A DNA stretch of 64,000 nt from positions 1-64,000 of the forward strand of contig JBGCGD010000036.1 in assembly GCA_045110515.1 (NCBI GenBank), written 5' to 3'. A program made the translations under genes and the position numbers. Below, piece by piece: positions 6,609 through 16,041 of this stretch (position 1 is its first letter; each line of letters begins with the position of its first letter). The notes below the pieces were generated by a model, which saw nothing but the letters and a program-made list of their open reading frames with translations, was not told the DNA's origin and did not search any database. This stretch comes from Granulosicoccus sp045110515 (GTDB taxonomy: Bacteria > Pseudomonadota > Gammaproteobacteria > Granulosicoccales > Granulosicoccaceae).

Positions 6609-8288
6609 TTAGTCACCGCAAATCTCCGGCGAACCACAATCGATAGTGTAGCCGTCAGACCATGACAGTGGGCCAACCGTCTCACCATTGCTCAGTAATA
6701 TCGAAAACGTCTGATTGGCGGGGGTGGTAGGCACAATGGTCATAGAGTCCCCACCTTGTGTGCTGACAACAATAGAGCCGGCTTGCCATTCGAACGGGTC
6801 TCGCGGGTCGAGTGAGCCTGGGAAGTCTACTATCGTGTCATCAACCAGTTGGCGAATGGTGTCCTCGAAGCTCAGTGATACCGTCACATCCACGGCCTCT
6901 TGCTGCGTCCAACCTGCCGTCACGGTGAAGGTACCGTTGATGGATGAACGTTGGGAGTTGTTGATTATCTCAACGGGTGAGCCTGTGACTGTGGATACGG
7001 TGATGTTGCCGCTAGTAAATCCTAAGTTGCTGTAGTCCAAGCGCTCGATGTTGAGATTGGTGATGTTTAAAGGGCCATCACTGAGTGATGTGGAAAATTT
7101 GGCGTTTGTCAATTTCTGGGTTTGCTTGAGAATGACAAACGAAGTATTCCCGGTGATGTAGCCCCCCGTCAATTCAGATACGGATCCTGAACTGTCAGTG
7201 GCTGAAAAATTCCGGAACGGATAGTTTCTCAGAGTGCCTCGAAACCCATCTAAGCGCCTTCCGGTTAAGCCGTTATAGGTGTTGTTGCCAGCCGTGCAAT
7301 CGTTGAACACTCTATCGCTTGAGTATCTGTAAATGCTGCCGCCTGATGCGCAGGTGTATTCCGAGCGCACGGGTACGTCAGTAAATTCCCCCGAGTCAAA
7401 AACCGTTTCTAATTGATAGGGGCTATCTAAGGTGATGCCTTGAGAAAACTGAATGTCATCGACTGTGTTTGATAGAAAGAACAATCGCCCCCGGAAGTTA
7501 AGGTCGTTTTGCGCATTCTCAAAAAAGCGATCTATCTCGTCTTCATTGATAACCGACACGATGTGTTGAACAAAGCGGGTGGCATTAGCGGACGTAAAAG
7601 TGAGTGCAGGTGTTGTTGGTGTCTCAGTCTCACCAGAGCTTAACCGTACATCTTCATACCGTTGCCCCGTTGTGTGGTTGATGACGATATACGTACCATC
7701 TTGTACCTCGCATCGCAATACACCCTCACAGACTGATTCAAACGTACTCGCTGTTTGAACCTGATACCAACCATCGTTAGCAAACAGCAATTCGTTAGCA
7801 GTGCCGCTGGTGGTTGAGATAACCACAGCATTCCATCGTTCTCCTGAGGTGTGATTAATGACGTTATAGGTACCGTCTGCAACACTGCAGCGGTTTAAGC
7901 CATTGCATACGGACGTGTAAGTAGTGCTGTCCTGTACCTGATACCAACCATCGTCAGGAAAGCTTAGCGTTGATCCGTTGATAGTGAGAAAACTTGAGCT
8001 GGCTGAATTAACATCTACGCTTTCCCAGCGTTGCCCATTGCTATGATTAACGACAATGTAGCGCCCGTTGGGCACGGTACACTTGAACGTACCTGCGCAA
8101 AGCTCATTGAACGTATGGGCCTCTTGAAACTGATACCAGCCATCGTTGGCGACAGTAATGGTATTGCCCACTACTTGTGGGTCCGGGCTGACCGTCCCGA
8201 GCGGTGAAGCACTCGCGGAATTCATCGTCAAAATGCCACTGATAAACGTTGCGGCTAAAAGTGGTTTTATACGTCTTCCATATTTCAT
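6609..8288 (-). CDS. Secreted repeat protein of unknown function
   Basis: With the ATG at 8288 the protein has 559 aa. This start is fixed by GGAGGG, eight bases upstream, and it lies one base after the stop of the EamA gene. A signal peptide (about residues 1-28, ending in SASAS) is followed by three tandem repeats of about 65 residues. Each starts (N/D)DGWYQ(F/V)Q and includes a Cys pair, then DGTY-VINHT-G-R(W/Y). The C-terminal 330 residues contain many Ser/Thr/Asn and beta-strand-like stretches and a final Cys pair (DCGSPEICGD). It is likely periplasmic or extracellular. No family was recognised. Confidence 0.7.
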   Translation of the reverse strand: MKYGRRIKPLLAATFISGILTMNSASASPLGTVSPDPQVVGNTITVANDGWYQFQEAHTFNELCAGTFKCTVPNGRYIVVNHSNGQRWESVDVNSASSSFLTINGSTLSFPDDGWYQVQDSTTYTSVCNGLNRCSVADGTYNVINHTSGERWNAVVISTTSGTANELLFANDGWYQVQTASTFESVCEGVLRCEVQDGTYIVINHTTGQRYEDVRLSSGETETPTTPALTFTSANATRFVQHIVSVINEDEIDRFFENAQNDLNFRGRLFFLSNTVDDIQFSQGITLDSPYQLETVFDSGEFTDVPVRSEYTCASGGSIYRYSSDRVFNDCTAGNNTYNGLTGRRLDGFRGTLRNYPFRNFSATDSSGSVSELTGGYITGNTSFVILKQTQKLTNAKFSTSLSDGPLNITNLNIERLDYSNLGFTSGNITVSTVTGSPVEIINNSQRSSINGTFTVTAGWTQQEAVDVTVSLSFEDTIRQLVDDTIVDFPGSLDPRDPFEWQAGSIVVSTQGGDSMTIVPTTPANQTFSILLSNGETVGPLSWSDGYTIDCGSPEICGD

Positions 8289-8289
8289 G

Positions 8290-9183
8290 CTAGCGTCCCT
8301 CCATAGGATTGCCTGCGATTGCGAGTAAAACACCAAAGGTTATGACAGCGATACAAATACCTCGCTGCCATCCTATTCGCTCGCCTAGCCACACCCATGC
8401 AAAAAAAGTGGTGGCTGCGGCAAACGCAGAGAAGCCGATAGCGGCTCCCACTCTGCCACCATTGGCAGAGCCGATCAAAAAAACACCTAAAGCTCCGGTT
8501 TCCAGTAAAGCTTGCACTATAACCAGATGCTTCAACGAACCTGTTGGCCAAGATAGCTGTTGACTGCGAAACAGACATACAGCGACGAGCACAACAGCCC
8601 CCAAAACCGCAAACACTCGGTTGAGATACAACGCATGCATAGCCCCGATTTCGGCGCCGGCCTCTTGCGCTAAGAACATCCGAAAGGCAACGGTTGCAGC
8701 GGCTGCCAACCCGAATAACACGGTGGTCCTTAACCAGGATGCGTCGTAGTGTTCGCTATTACGCTTATCGGCATTGCTGGGAACAGCTAAGGCCGCAACT
8801 CCTGCAAACACGACCAGCATGGCAACGATTTGTAACCACGACCATGATTCACCGAAGACAACATTCAGGCCCACCAACAGTACAGTAAATGTAGAGGCTG
8901 CAGGTGACGCGACTGCCACAGGCCCACGCGCTAAAGCGCAATATAAAAAGTACAGGGCCGCCAGATTTAATAAGCCGGATACCGCTGATGCGGACCATGC
9001 GCGAAGGTTCCACGGTGGCCAGTTTGCGGTAACGCCTAACCAGATGGACAATACCGTCAGTGACAGGCCCATGATGATTAAAAACAACACGCTCATTGAA
9101 ACGCGCTGGCTCGTCACTCTGGCTATGCAGTCAGAACCGCCAATAAGTACGGCACCGCATAAACCCCAAAAAATTCCGTTCAT
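8290..9183 (-). CDS. EamA/DMT-family membrane transporter
   Basis: A 297-aa hydrophobic protein with about ten predicted transmembrane helices in two halves, as in drug/metabolite transporters. It begins MNGIFWGLCGAVLIGGSD, and a conserved-looking segment ALARGPVAVASPAAS ends helix 4. Substrates of this family range from amino acids to metabolites and cannot be read from sequence. It is followed, one base after its stop codon, by the secreted repeat protein, so the two probably form one transcript. Confidence 0.8.
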   Translation of the reverse strand: MNGIFWGLCGAVLIGGSDCIARVTSQRVSMSVLFLIIMGLSLTVLSIWLGVTANWPPWNLRAWSASAVSGLLNLAALYFLYCALARGPVAVASPAASTFTVLLVGLNVVFGESWSWLQIVAMLVVFAGVAALAVPSNADKRNSEHYDASWLRTTVLFGLAAAATVAFRMFLAQEAGAEIGAMHALYLNRVFAVLGAVVLVAVCLFRSQQLSWPTGSLKHLVIVQALLETGALGVFLIGSANGGRVGAAIGFSAFAAATTFFAWVWLGERIGWQRGICIAVITFGVLLAIAGNPMEGR

Positions 9184-9251
9184 TGATGTTCCTGACGGGT
9201 CACCGATAAAGTCCCGAACCGATCAGGAGAAGATGAACTTAGGCTACAGGG

Positions 9252-10037
9252 CTAAGCGTTTTTCTTAAAGGTATAAATACCACAACCGTACTTCACACCG
9301 TCGACTGCGTCACTGACTTTGGCATTCATGTTGATTTCACCGGTGGCATCGACCCAATCGAAACGCTGTAACTCAAAATCACCTTTGATGCCTTCCCACT
9401 CAAAGATGCTTTCCGGGTGGAAGACGCGATGAGCATTGAAATGCACGGCATCGGCAAACCCAATGGGGAAGCTGATATACAAAGTGCCACCTGGCTTAAG
9501 CATGCGCACAATGTTCTTAACACCTTTAAAGTGCCCTTGTGGGTCAATCGGGTCGCCGTAACGGCCCAGACCGAAGTGCTCAATGGCATGTAAGCAAGAG
9601 ATAGAATCCGTGATTTTGTCATCGGTATGATCCATCAGGTCTTTCTGGACAAATTTGATATTGGTGTGTCGGCTTTCATTCAATGCACGAATATCGAATA
9701 CTTCAATTTCTCGGAACGAGGCAACATGAGCAACAAAGCCATCAATGCGTGAGCCGATATCAACGTGACGCTCAGGCTTGGCTTTTGCAATGAAACTTGC
9801 GACCAGCAAATCCTGATGATAGTAGTGACCACGCGCCGCTCCGGCGGTGTCTGCGTAGTCGCTGAGTATCCGATAGCCCTTGGTGATCTTGCCGCCTTTC
9901 GCCAACCATTCCTTTTTTTGGCTAAGGTAGCGGGGCAAGTTTAGAATGGGCATTTTTTTAAAAAGCAACGCTTTAGATAATTTCTCCCGTTTTTTACGCG
10001 TGGGTGGGCGGGTAGTTGCGACAGTCTCGTTGCTCAT
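9252..10037 (-). CDS. DUF268 class I methyltransferase-like protein
   Basis: A 261-aa protein with a basic N-terminus and a Rossmann-like methyltransferase core. VDIGSRIDGFVAHV (about residues 93-106) resembles an SAM-binding motif I, followed by an acidic FDIRAL and CLHAIEHFGLGRYGD, and MLKPGGTLYISFPIG near motif post-II. These segments match DUF268 proteins, which often occur in surface polysaccharide or glycan loci. No such locus is visible here. The methylated substrate is unknown, and catalytic activity is inferred only from the fold. Confidence 0.7.
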   Translation of the reverse strand: MSNETVATTRPPTRKKREKLSKALLFKKMPILNLPRYLSQKKEWLAKGGKITKGYRILSDYADTAGAARGHYYHQDLLVASFIAKAKPERHVDIGSRIDGFVAHVASFREIEVFDIRALNESRHTNIKFVQKDLMDHTDDKITDSISCLHAIEHFGLGRYGDPIDPQGHFKGVKNIVRMLKPGGTLYISFPIGFADAVHFNAHRVFHPESIFEWEGIKGDFELQRFDWVDATGEINMNAKVSDAVDGVKYGCGIYTFKKNA

Positions 10038-10084
10038 AAGAAAAACATCTCAATGCTGGATTGCGCTAAAAAGGGTTGGCTGGA

Positions 10085-10996
10085 TTATACGCGTTCATAG
10101 GCGTCAGATTCTGCTTGATCGGCTTGTTCTTGCAACCACTGAACAAACAGCCTAGCGACATCATTTTCCCGTTGACTGCCGGTGTCAATAAAATACCCGT
10201 CTTTGGCGGGCATGGTGTGTTGGTGCAACAGCTCAAGTTTCTTTGCGAGCACACTGGGTGCGGCGATAAGCATACTCGTCAAGGCCATACCCGAACCCGA
10301 TTGCGCAAAGTCCACGGCTAATCCGTGTGAGTCCACATAGGTATCTATCTGCTTTTCAACGGGAAGGTCCGCACCCTGTGCAAATTTTGTCCAGGTATCC
10401 GCTGTCCCCACGGGTTGTATTAGCAGCTCGTTCATCAGTTCGGCGGCATTTTGCTGTTTAGACGATTTTGACAGCGTGCCGAGCGAGCCGAATAACGCGA
10501 TTCGGTTACTACCCAATGCCTTTGCATTTTTACCCGCAGCCTCCGCCGGGCAGAAGCGGATTCTGACGTCGGCTGTGGAGGCAATAAATTCATCCGGCCA
10601 CACCGCTGTGATGATCCGGACCCGCACCTGGCTATTTTCTTTAAGGAAGTCTTTAAGCCTCGGTGCTAAAAACCATTGGGCAATACTGACGCTGGTGGCG
10701 ACGGTAAGGAGTTCCGGATCGGTGGCTGGTTCAAAGGCATCGGCTGCAGCTCGTAGATTGGCAATTCCGTCGGTGACGCCCGGTAGAAGGCGACGGCCGT
10801 CATCGGTCAGGGCAATGCCGCGCGGCTTACGGATGAATAAGGCACAGCCGAATCGTTCTTCCAGAGCCCTGATTTGCTGGCTGACAGCCGATTGCGTCAG
10901 TCCCAGCTCATCGGCCGCCGCGGTAAAGCTTAGGAGCCTTGCAGCGCTTTCAAAAACGCGAAACCAACCCAGAGGCGGCAGGGCACGATTTTTCAT
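10085..10996 (-). CDS. LysR-family transcriptional regulator (GcvA-like)
   Basis: A 303-aa LysR protein. The N-terminal winged HTH spans about 6-65, with SFTAAADELGLTQSAVSQQIRALEERFG, and is followed by an effector-binding domain. The N-terminal LPPLGWFRVFESAARLLSF segment is characteristic of the GcvA-like subgroup. It diverges from the DUF1185/hydrolase/flavin monooxygenase operon, so it most likely controls that operon in response to the pathway substrate or an intermediate, and its own gene as well. Confidence 0.85.
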   Translation of the reverse strand: MKNRALPPLGWFRVFESAARLLSFTAAADELGLTQSAVSQQIRALEERFGCALFIRKPRGIALTDDGRRLLPGVTDGIANLRAAADAFEPATDPELLTVATSVSIAQWFLAPRLKDFLKENSQVRVRIITAVWPDEFIASTADVRIRFCPAEAAGKNAKALGSNRIALFGSLGTLSKSSKQQNAAELMNELLIQPVGTADTWTKFAQGADLPVEKQIDTYVDSHGLAVDFAQSGSGMALTSMLIAAPSVLAKKLELLHQHTMPAKDGYFIDTGSQRENDVARLFVQWLQEQADQAESDAYERV

Positions 10997-11010
10997 GACA
11001 TTATTAAGGT

Positions 11011-11025
11011 ATTAGTAATGCTAAT
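11011..11025. promoter_or_regulatory. LysR-type T-N11-A operator
   Basis: ATTAG-TAATG-CTAAT is an interrupted palindrome with the T-N11-A pattern of LysR binding sites. It lies in the divergent intergenic region, 15 bp before the LysR start codon and about 90 bp before the preferred start of the DUF1185 gene. That position fits an autoregulatory and activating site. Confidence 0.55.
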
Positions 11026-11114
11026 GAATTTGACCCGTAAACGATTGTTTGTCAATCGACGCGTGTCATCGGATAGTACCCACCTGCAAAAAAGCCGTTA
11101 TGGACCCCCTTTAT

Positions 11115-11714
11115 ATGAGCGTTGAAATACGAAAGTTCGTCACCTTCGATGAGGAAATACTCGTGGAGGGCTTTAAGCCGGTGAAAACACCGTGGCGGCT
11201 ATTTGCGGTGGCCGCTGTCATCACGAACCCGTGGGCGGGTCGCTATGTGGAGGACTTAAAGCCCGAGATCATGAGCATTGGCCCTGAGTTGGGCGAAATC
11301 ATGACCAAGCGCATGATTGCCTTGGCAGGTAGTGGCGATGCCATTGAGGCCTATGGCAAAGCAGCCGTGGTCGGGCTTAACGGTGAAATTGAGCACGCCT
11401 CAGCGCTGATACATACGCTACGCTTCGGCAACTTTTACCGCGAGGCCGTGGGTGCCTCCAGCTACTTGTCGTTTTCAAATACGCGCGGTGGTGCGAATGC
11501 ACCCATCAGCATTCCCTTAATGGATAAGCATGATGCCGGTAAACGATCGCACTATTTAACTATTCAGTTCTCTATTGCCGATGCACCGCGCGATGATGAA
11601 TTGGTAATTGTGTTGGGTGGCGCTAACGGCGGGCGACCGCATCATCGCATTGGTGATCGTTATCAGGATTTAAAGGATCTGGGACATGACCTGGACAACC
11701 CTGCAGCGATCTAA
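11115..11714 (+). CDS. DUF1185 'amino acid synthesis' family protein
   Basis: Start chosen at 11115 (MSVEIRKFVTF), where family members usually begin; this gives 199 aa. An upstream in-frame start at 11049 would add 22 residues. No clear ribosome site is seen for either. Family signatures are RLFAVAAVITNPWAGRYVEDL, GKAAVVGLNGEIEHASALIHTLRFG and DAPRDDELVIVLGGANGGRPHHRIGDR. The family name is historical and the enzymatic role is not established. It is the first gene of a five-gene operon divergent from a LysR regulator and overlaps the hydrolase gene by 29 bp. Confidence 0.8.
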   Translation: MSVEIRKFVTFDEEILVEGFKPVKTPWRLFAVAAVITNPWAGRYVEDLKPEIMSIGPELGEIMTKRMIALAGSGDAIEAYGKAAVVGLNGEIEHASALIHTLRFGNFYREAVGASSYLSFSNTRGGANAPISIPLMDKHDAGKRSHYLTIQFSIADAPRDDELVIVLGGANGGRPHHRIGDRYQDLKDLGHDLDNPAAI

Positions 11715-12501
11715 ACTGACCGAGCACCTTTATGGGTGGACCGGTGGGCAAGGTACGCCTTTACTGTTGATTCACGGCGTAGGAATGCGTGCCGACTATT
11801 GGTCGAACCTTGTGCCAGCGCTGTCGGAACACTTTGCGCTGACGGTCATTGATATGCCGGGTCATGGTGACAGTCCTGTATTAACGTTAGAAAAACCGAG
11901 TATCCAATACTATTCAGATTGCATAGCCGAGGTGCTGTGTGAATCAACTGAGAAGATGTTGGTGGCTGGTCACTCGATGGGCGCGCTAATTAGCGTCGAT
12001 CTAGCTCATCGATACGCTGCACACGTAAAAGCCATAGCGGTACTTAACGGTGTATTTCAACGGGCACCTGAGGCTGATGCAGCCGTGCGAGCTCGCGCCG
12101 ATAAACTCGATGGTGTGAGCACAGCCGATCCGACACTCACGCTTGAACGTTGGTTTGGAGCAACTCCATCAGGCGTTGATGCTGACGCTGCCCTGTGGTG
12201 CAAGCGTTGGCTTCTATACATGAACCCGCGTGGGTATCAGCAGGCCTATACAGCCTTTGCCTATGATGACGGGCCGCTGCAAAGTACTCTTGAAAAATTG
12301 CACTGCCGGGCGCTCTTTACAACAGGTGAGCTTGAGCCGAATTCAACGGCTGCTATGTCTGAGGCAATGGCACGGCTTGCTCCGCAGGGGAGTTCTTATA
12401 TCGTGGGTGGTGCTGCGCATATGATGTCCATGACGCACGGCGATGAGGTGTGTGATCGTATGGTCAAATTTTTCCAAAGTGTTGATGGAAGCTGCTCATG
12501 A
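11686..12501 (+). CDS. Alpha/beta hydrolase
   Basis: A 271-aa alpha/beta-fold hydrolase. LLLIHGVGMRADYW gives the oxyanion region (about residues 26-39), DMPGHGDS follows, the nucleophile elbow is GHSMG (Ser at about 101), and the catalytic His is in GGAAHMMSM (about 245). It overlaps the genes on both sides, which points to tight translational coupling. In the trigonelline pathway of Acinetobacter, an alpha/beta hydrolase cleaves the N-methylformamido intermediate; a similar amidase or lactonase role is inferred here from gene context only. Confidence 0.8.
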   Translation: MTWTTLQRSKLTEHLYGWTGGQGTPLLLIHGVGMRADYWSNLVPALSEHFALTVIDMPGHGDSPVLTLEKPSIQYYSDCIAEVLCESTEKMLVAGHSMGALISVDLAHRYAAHVKAIAVLNGVFQRAPEADAAVRARADKLDGVSTADPTLTLERWFGATPSGVDADAALWCKRWLLYMNPRGYQQAYTAFAYDDGPLQSTLEKLHCRALFTTGELEPNSTAAMSEAMARLAPQGSSYIVGGAAHMMSMTHGDEVCDRMVKFFQSVDGSCS

Positions 12502-13415
12502 CATTTGATTCTAAAGCCTTGCGTGGAGCATTCAGTAGCTACATGACCGGGGTGACTGTGGTTACAGCCTGTTCTGAGGATGGTTCACTGGTTGGGTTTA
12601 CCGCTAACTCGTTTACATCGGTATCCTTAGACCCGCCGTTATTGTTGGTTTGTCCGGGTAATCATCTCAACTCTTATTTGGTGTTTGAACATTGCTCGCA
12701 TTTTGCGGTGAACATTCTCTCGGATGCTCAGGAATCGGTATCGAACGAGTTCGCTCGCTCTAACGACGATCGCTTTTCAGCCGTGGACTGGCAAGCTGAT
12801 GATAACGGCTGTCCTATTATTGCAGGCACCAGCGCCGCTTTTTCCTGCCGTGTCCATTCACGACATACCATGGGTGATCACCTTGTGCTTATCGGTGAAG
12901 TGCTTGGCTTTGAACACAGTGGCAAGCCGGGGCTGGGGTATTGCAGTAGTGGCTACTTCACTTTGGGGCGTGAGCGTGAAGCCAATGCCGTCGCAACAAC
13001 CGGTTTAACCGGCTTTACTGGCGTCATCGTTGAACATCAAGGGCAGTTGTTACTCAACGATAATAACGGTGTTAAGTCGGTTCCGCACATCGCGGTTGAG
13101 AAAGGTGAGGGTGCTCGCAGTGCCTTAAATAATCACCTGCGTTTACAAGGACTCAACATAACCTTAGGCCCGGTTTATTCGATATACGATGATCACACTA
13201 ACGGTCATCGATATACCTTCTTCACAGCAAAAGCCTCAACTAACGCTTCTGCAAACATGGGCAGTTATTGCCCGATAGATACTCTGCCAGAATCAACGTT
13301 TATCGATTGCGCGCAGGCCGATATGGTGAAGCGTTACTGTGCCGAGTATCAAACACAGGAATTTGGTTTGTACGTAGGTGATGTCATTGAGGGTGAAGTG
13401 CATCATGGTGAATAG
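12498..13415 (+). CDS. Flavin reductase with additional C-terminal domain
   Basis: Residues 1-165 form a flavin reductase-like domain, with GVTVVTACSEDGSLVGFTANSF, SLDPPLLLVCP and the HTMGDHLVLIGEV block with a GDH motif. It would supply reduced FMN or FAD to the monooxygenase encoded next. Residues about 170-305 are an extra domain that starts GVIVEHQGQLLLNDNN and resembles a Nudix fold by eye, but the Nudix catalytic box is missing. It overlaps the hydrolase stop by four bases (ATGA). Typical stand-alone reductases have about 160-190 aa, so the tail is unusual. Confidence 0.8.
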   Translation: MTFDSKALRGAFSSYMTGVTVVTACSEDGSLVGFTANSFTSVSLDPPLLLVCPGNHLNSYLVFEHCSHFAVNILSDAQESVSNEFARSNDDRFSAVDWQADDNGCPIIAGTSAAFSCRVHSRHTMGDHLVLIGEVLGFEHSGKPGLGYCSSGYFTLGREREANAVATTGLTGFTGVIVEHQGQLLLNDNNGVKSVPHIAVEKGEGARSALNNHLRLQGLNITLGPVYSIYDDHTNGHRYTFFTAKASTNASANMGSYCPIDTLPESTFIDCAQADMVKRYCAEYQTQEFGLYVGDVIEGEVHHGE

Positions 13416-13436
13416 CAAAACACGCGGATTATCATT

Positions 13437-14471
13437 ATGAAATTTTCTCTCTTTGCACATATGGAGCGCCTTGCACCGGAGCAGGAGCACACTCAGTTAT
13501 ACGAAGATTTTTTAAGTCTGTGTCGTATGGCGGATGAAGGGGGGATGCGGGCCATTTGGACGGGCGAGCATCATGGAATGGAATTTACCATTGCGCCTAA
13601 TCCTTTTATCACCATAGCGGATATTGCCAATCACACAAAGAATGTAAAGCTGGGTACCGGCACGGTCATCGCACCTTTTTGGCATCCCATACGACTGGCT
13701 GGCGAGGCTGCGATGACAGACCTGGTGACCGGCGGCAGATTAGAACTGGGTATTGCCCGTGGTGCTTATATGTACGAGTACGAACGTATGATGCCTGGCT
13801 TGGATGCCTGGGAAGCGGGCCAGCGCATGCGTGAGACAACCGTGTTGCTGCGTGAACTTTGGGCCGGTGACTGTGCACACAAAGGGGAGTTTTATGAGTT
13901 CCCGTCAACCAGTTCAGCGCCAAAGCCTGTGCAAGAAGGTGGGCCGCCTATTTGGATTGCTGCGCGAGATCCATCCAGTCATGAGTATGCCGTACACAAT
14001 GGGTTCAACGTGCAAGTCACGCCTTTATGGCAGGGTTATGAAGAGATTGAATCGTTAATGGGAAAGTTCAACGCAGCGTGTGACACCTACTCAGGCCCGC
14101 GGCCGGAGATCATGTTGTTGCATCATACGTATGTCGGCAGTGACGCTAACGATGTCGATGTTGCCTCGAGAGAGCTCAGTCGGTTCTACAATTATTTTGG
14201 TGCGTGGTTTCAGAACAAGCGAACGGTCACACAAGGTCACATCGATCCACTGTCTGACGAGGAGCTAGCAGCTAATAAGATGATGGCACCTGAGAATATG
14301 AAGCGAGACCTAACTATCGGTACCGCATCTGAGGTAATCGACCAAATCAAACGCTATGAAGATTTGGGCTACGACGAATATTCCTACTGGATAGACAGCG
14401 GGATATCAATTGAGCGCAAATGCGAGTCTTTGGATCGTTTCATTAACGATGTTATGCCCGCCTTCACCTAG
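13437..14471 (+). CDS. LLM-class (luciferase-like) flavin-dependent monooxygenase
   Basis: A 344-aa bacterial luciferase-like oxidoreductase with a TIM-barrel fold. Visible segments are WTGEHHGMEF (about residue 41), KLGTGTVIAPFWHPIRLAGE, TGGRLELGIARGAY and PPIWIAARDPSSHEYA. It uses reduced flavin from the partner reductase encoded 21 bp upstream. The pairing resembles TgnAB, which opens the pyridine ring of trigonelline, and other two-component flavin monooxygenases. The substrate is inferred from context and is not proven. Confidence 0.85.
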   Translation: MKFSLFAHMERLAPEQEHTQLYEDFLSLCRMADEGGMRAIWTGEHHGMEFTIAPNPFITIADIANHTKNVKLGTGTVIAPFWHPIRLAGEAAMTDLVTGGRLELGIARGAYMYEYERMMPGLDAWEAGQRMRETTVLLRELWAGDCAHKGEFYEFPSTSSAPKPVQEGGPPIWIAARDPSSHEYAVHNGFNVQVTPLWQGYEEIESLMGKFNAACDTYSGPRPEIMLLHHTYVGSDANDVDVASRELSRFYNYFGAWFQNKRTVTQGHIDPLSDEELAANKMMAPENMKRDLTIGTASEVIDQIKRYEDLGYDEYSYWIDSGISIERKCESLDRFINDVMPAFT

Positions 14472-14480
14472 GAATTCATC

Positions 14481-15962
14481 ATGTCAGTATTAGAACAGTA
14501 CCAACTCTTTATCGATGGCCAGTGGTGTGACGGTGCGAAAGGTCAGACGCTGGACAGTATTGACCCGTCAACAGGCGATGTCTGGGCCAATTTTGCGTGC
14601 GCCGCTGAAGGCGATGTTAATAGAGCCGTCAGTGCCGCCAGGCGCGCCTTGAACGATCCTGCCTGGCGCAACATCACGCAAACGGCGCGCGGCAAAATGC
14701 TTTTTCGGCTGGCCGACCTTATTGAAGAACACGCTGAACATATTGGGCGTGTTGAAACGAAAGACAGCGGTAAGCTTGCGTCCGAAACGGTTGCGCAGTC
14801 TCGCTACGTGGGTGACTACTATCGCTACTTTGCGGGTTTAGCCGATAAGATTGAAGGCGCGGTTTTACCCATCGATAAACCGGATATGCACGTGTTTACC
14901 ACGCGTGTGCCTATTGGTGTGGTGGCGGCGATTGTGCCGTGGAATGCGCAGATGTTTTTAACCGCAACCAAGATCGGCCCGGCATTGGCCGCAGGTTGTA
15001 CGGTCGTATTAAAAGCGTCGGAAATTGCACCGGCACCGATGTTTGAATTTGCCAAGCTAATAGAGAAGGCAGGTTTCCCACCGGGTGTTGTGTCTGTTAT
15101 CAGTGGCGATGCGCCCAACTGCGCTATTCCGTTAACCCGTCATCCGGATGTCGATCGCATTGCGTTCACTGGCGGTCCCGAGACAGCGCGGCACGTGATA
15201 AGAAATTCGGCTGAGAACTTTGCTGTAACCACGCTGGAACTTGGCGGCAAATCGCCCATCATTGTCTTTGATGATGCTAACGTTGAATCGGCTGTAAATG
15301 GACTCATTGCCGGTAACTTCGGTGCGTCGGGTCAATCGTGTGTAGCGGCCTCAAGAGGATTGGTGCAGCGCGGTATTTACGATCAGCTGGTGCAAACTAT
15401 TCAGGAGCGGGCAGAGCGCATTGTTGTCGGGGACCCGCAAACGGCAGATACGCACGTCGGCCCGTTGTGTACCGTGGCTCAGATAGAAAATATCGAAGCC
15501 ACCTTATCCAAGTCTATTGATCAAGGCGCCAGCATACGATTTGGTGGTCAGCGAACCGAGAACACCACCGGCCATTACTTCAACCCCACACTGGTTGAAT
15601 GTCTGTCGCACGATACAGAAACCTTAAAGGTTGAGATGTTTGGCCCTGTCATGTCATTGCTCCCTTTCGATACGGAAGAGGAAGCCATTGAGTTGGCCAA
15701 TACCAGTGATTTTGGACTGGGTTCTGGTGTATTTACCGAGAATTTGGCCAGAGCGCATCGGGTCTCATCGCAGCTTCGATCCGGTATCTGCTGGATTAAC
15801 ACCTACCGCGCGGTATCACCCATTGCGCCGTTCGGCGGGTTTAACCAATCGGGCTATGGTCGCGAGGCGGGTATGGATTCCATCCTCGATTACACGCGAA
15901 CGCGCACCACCTGGATCAATACCTCAGAGCAACCCATGGCAGACCCGTTTACGATGCGATAG
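14481..15962 (+). CDS. Aldehyde dehydrogenase
   Basis: A 493-aa NAD(P)+-dependent aldehyde dehydrogenase. Active-site features are TLELGGKSP (general base Glu at about 256), the catalytic Cys in GNFGASGQSCVAASR (about 290), MFGPVMS and the C-terminal PFGGFNQSGYGREAG. It begins ten bases after the monooxygenase stop and closes the five-gene run. It probably oxidises the aldehyde or hemiacetal formed after ring opening, like TgnC in the trigonelline pathway; this is inference from context. The guanidinobutyrase-like gene follows after 79 bp. Confidence 0.85.
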   Translation: MSVLEQYQLFIDGQWCDGAKGQTLDSIDPSTGDVWANFACAAEGDVNRAVSAARRALNDPAWRNITQTARGKMLFRLADLIEEHAEHIGRVETKDSGKLASETVAQSRYVGDYYRYFAGLADKIEGAVLPIDKPDMHVFTTRVPIGVVAAIVPWNAQMFLTATKIGPALAAGCTVVLKASEIAPAPMFEFAKLIEKAGFPPGVVSVISGDAPNCAIPLTRHPDVDRIAFTGGPETARHVIRNSAENFAVTTLELGGKSPIIVFDDANVESAVNGLIAGNFGASGQSCVAASRGLVQRGIYDQLVQTIQERAERIVVGDPQTADTHVGPLCTVAQIENIEATLSKSIDQGASIRFGGQRTENTTGHYFNPTLVECLSHDTETLKVEMFGPVMSLLPFDTEEEAIELANTSDFGLGSGVFTENLARAHRVSSQLRSGICWINTYRAVSPIAPFGGFNQSGYGREAGMDSILDYTRTRTTWINTSEQPMADPFTMR

Positions 15963-16041
15963 TTTTTCGTGTTGTTGTCGTGCTGTGGTTGTAAACTGCA
16001 CATAGTGTCCGACTAAACCGCTTTAAAAAACAGGTTGCGCT

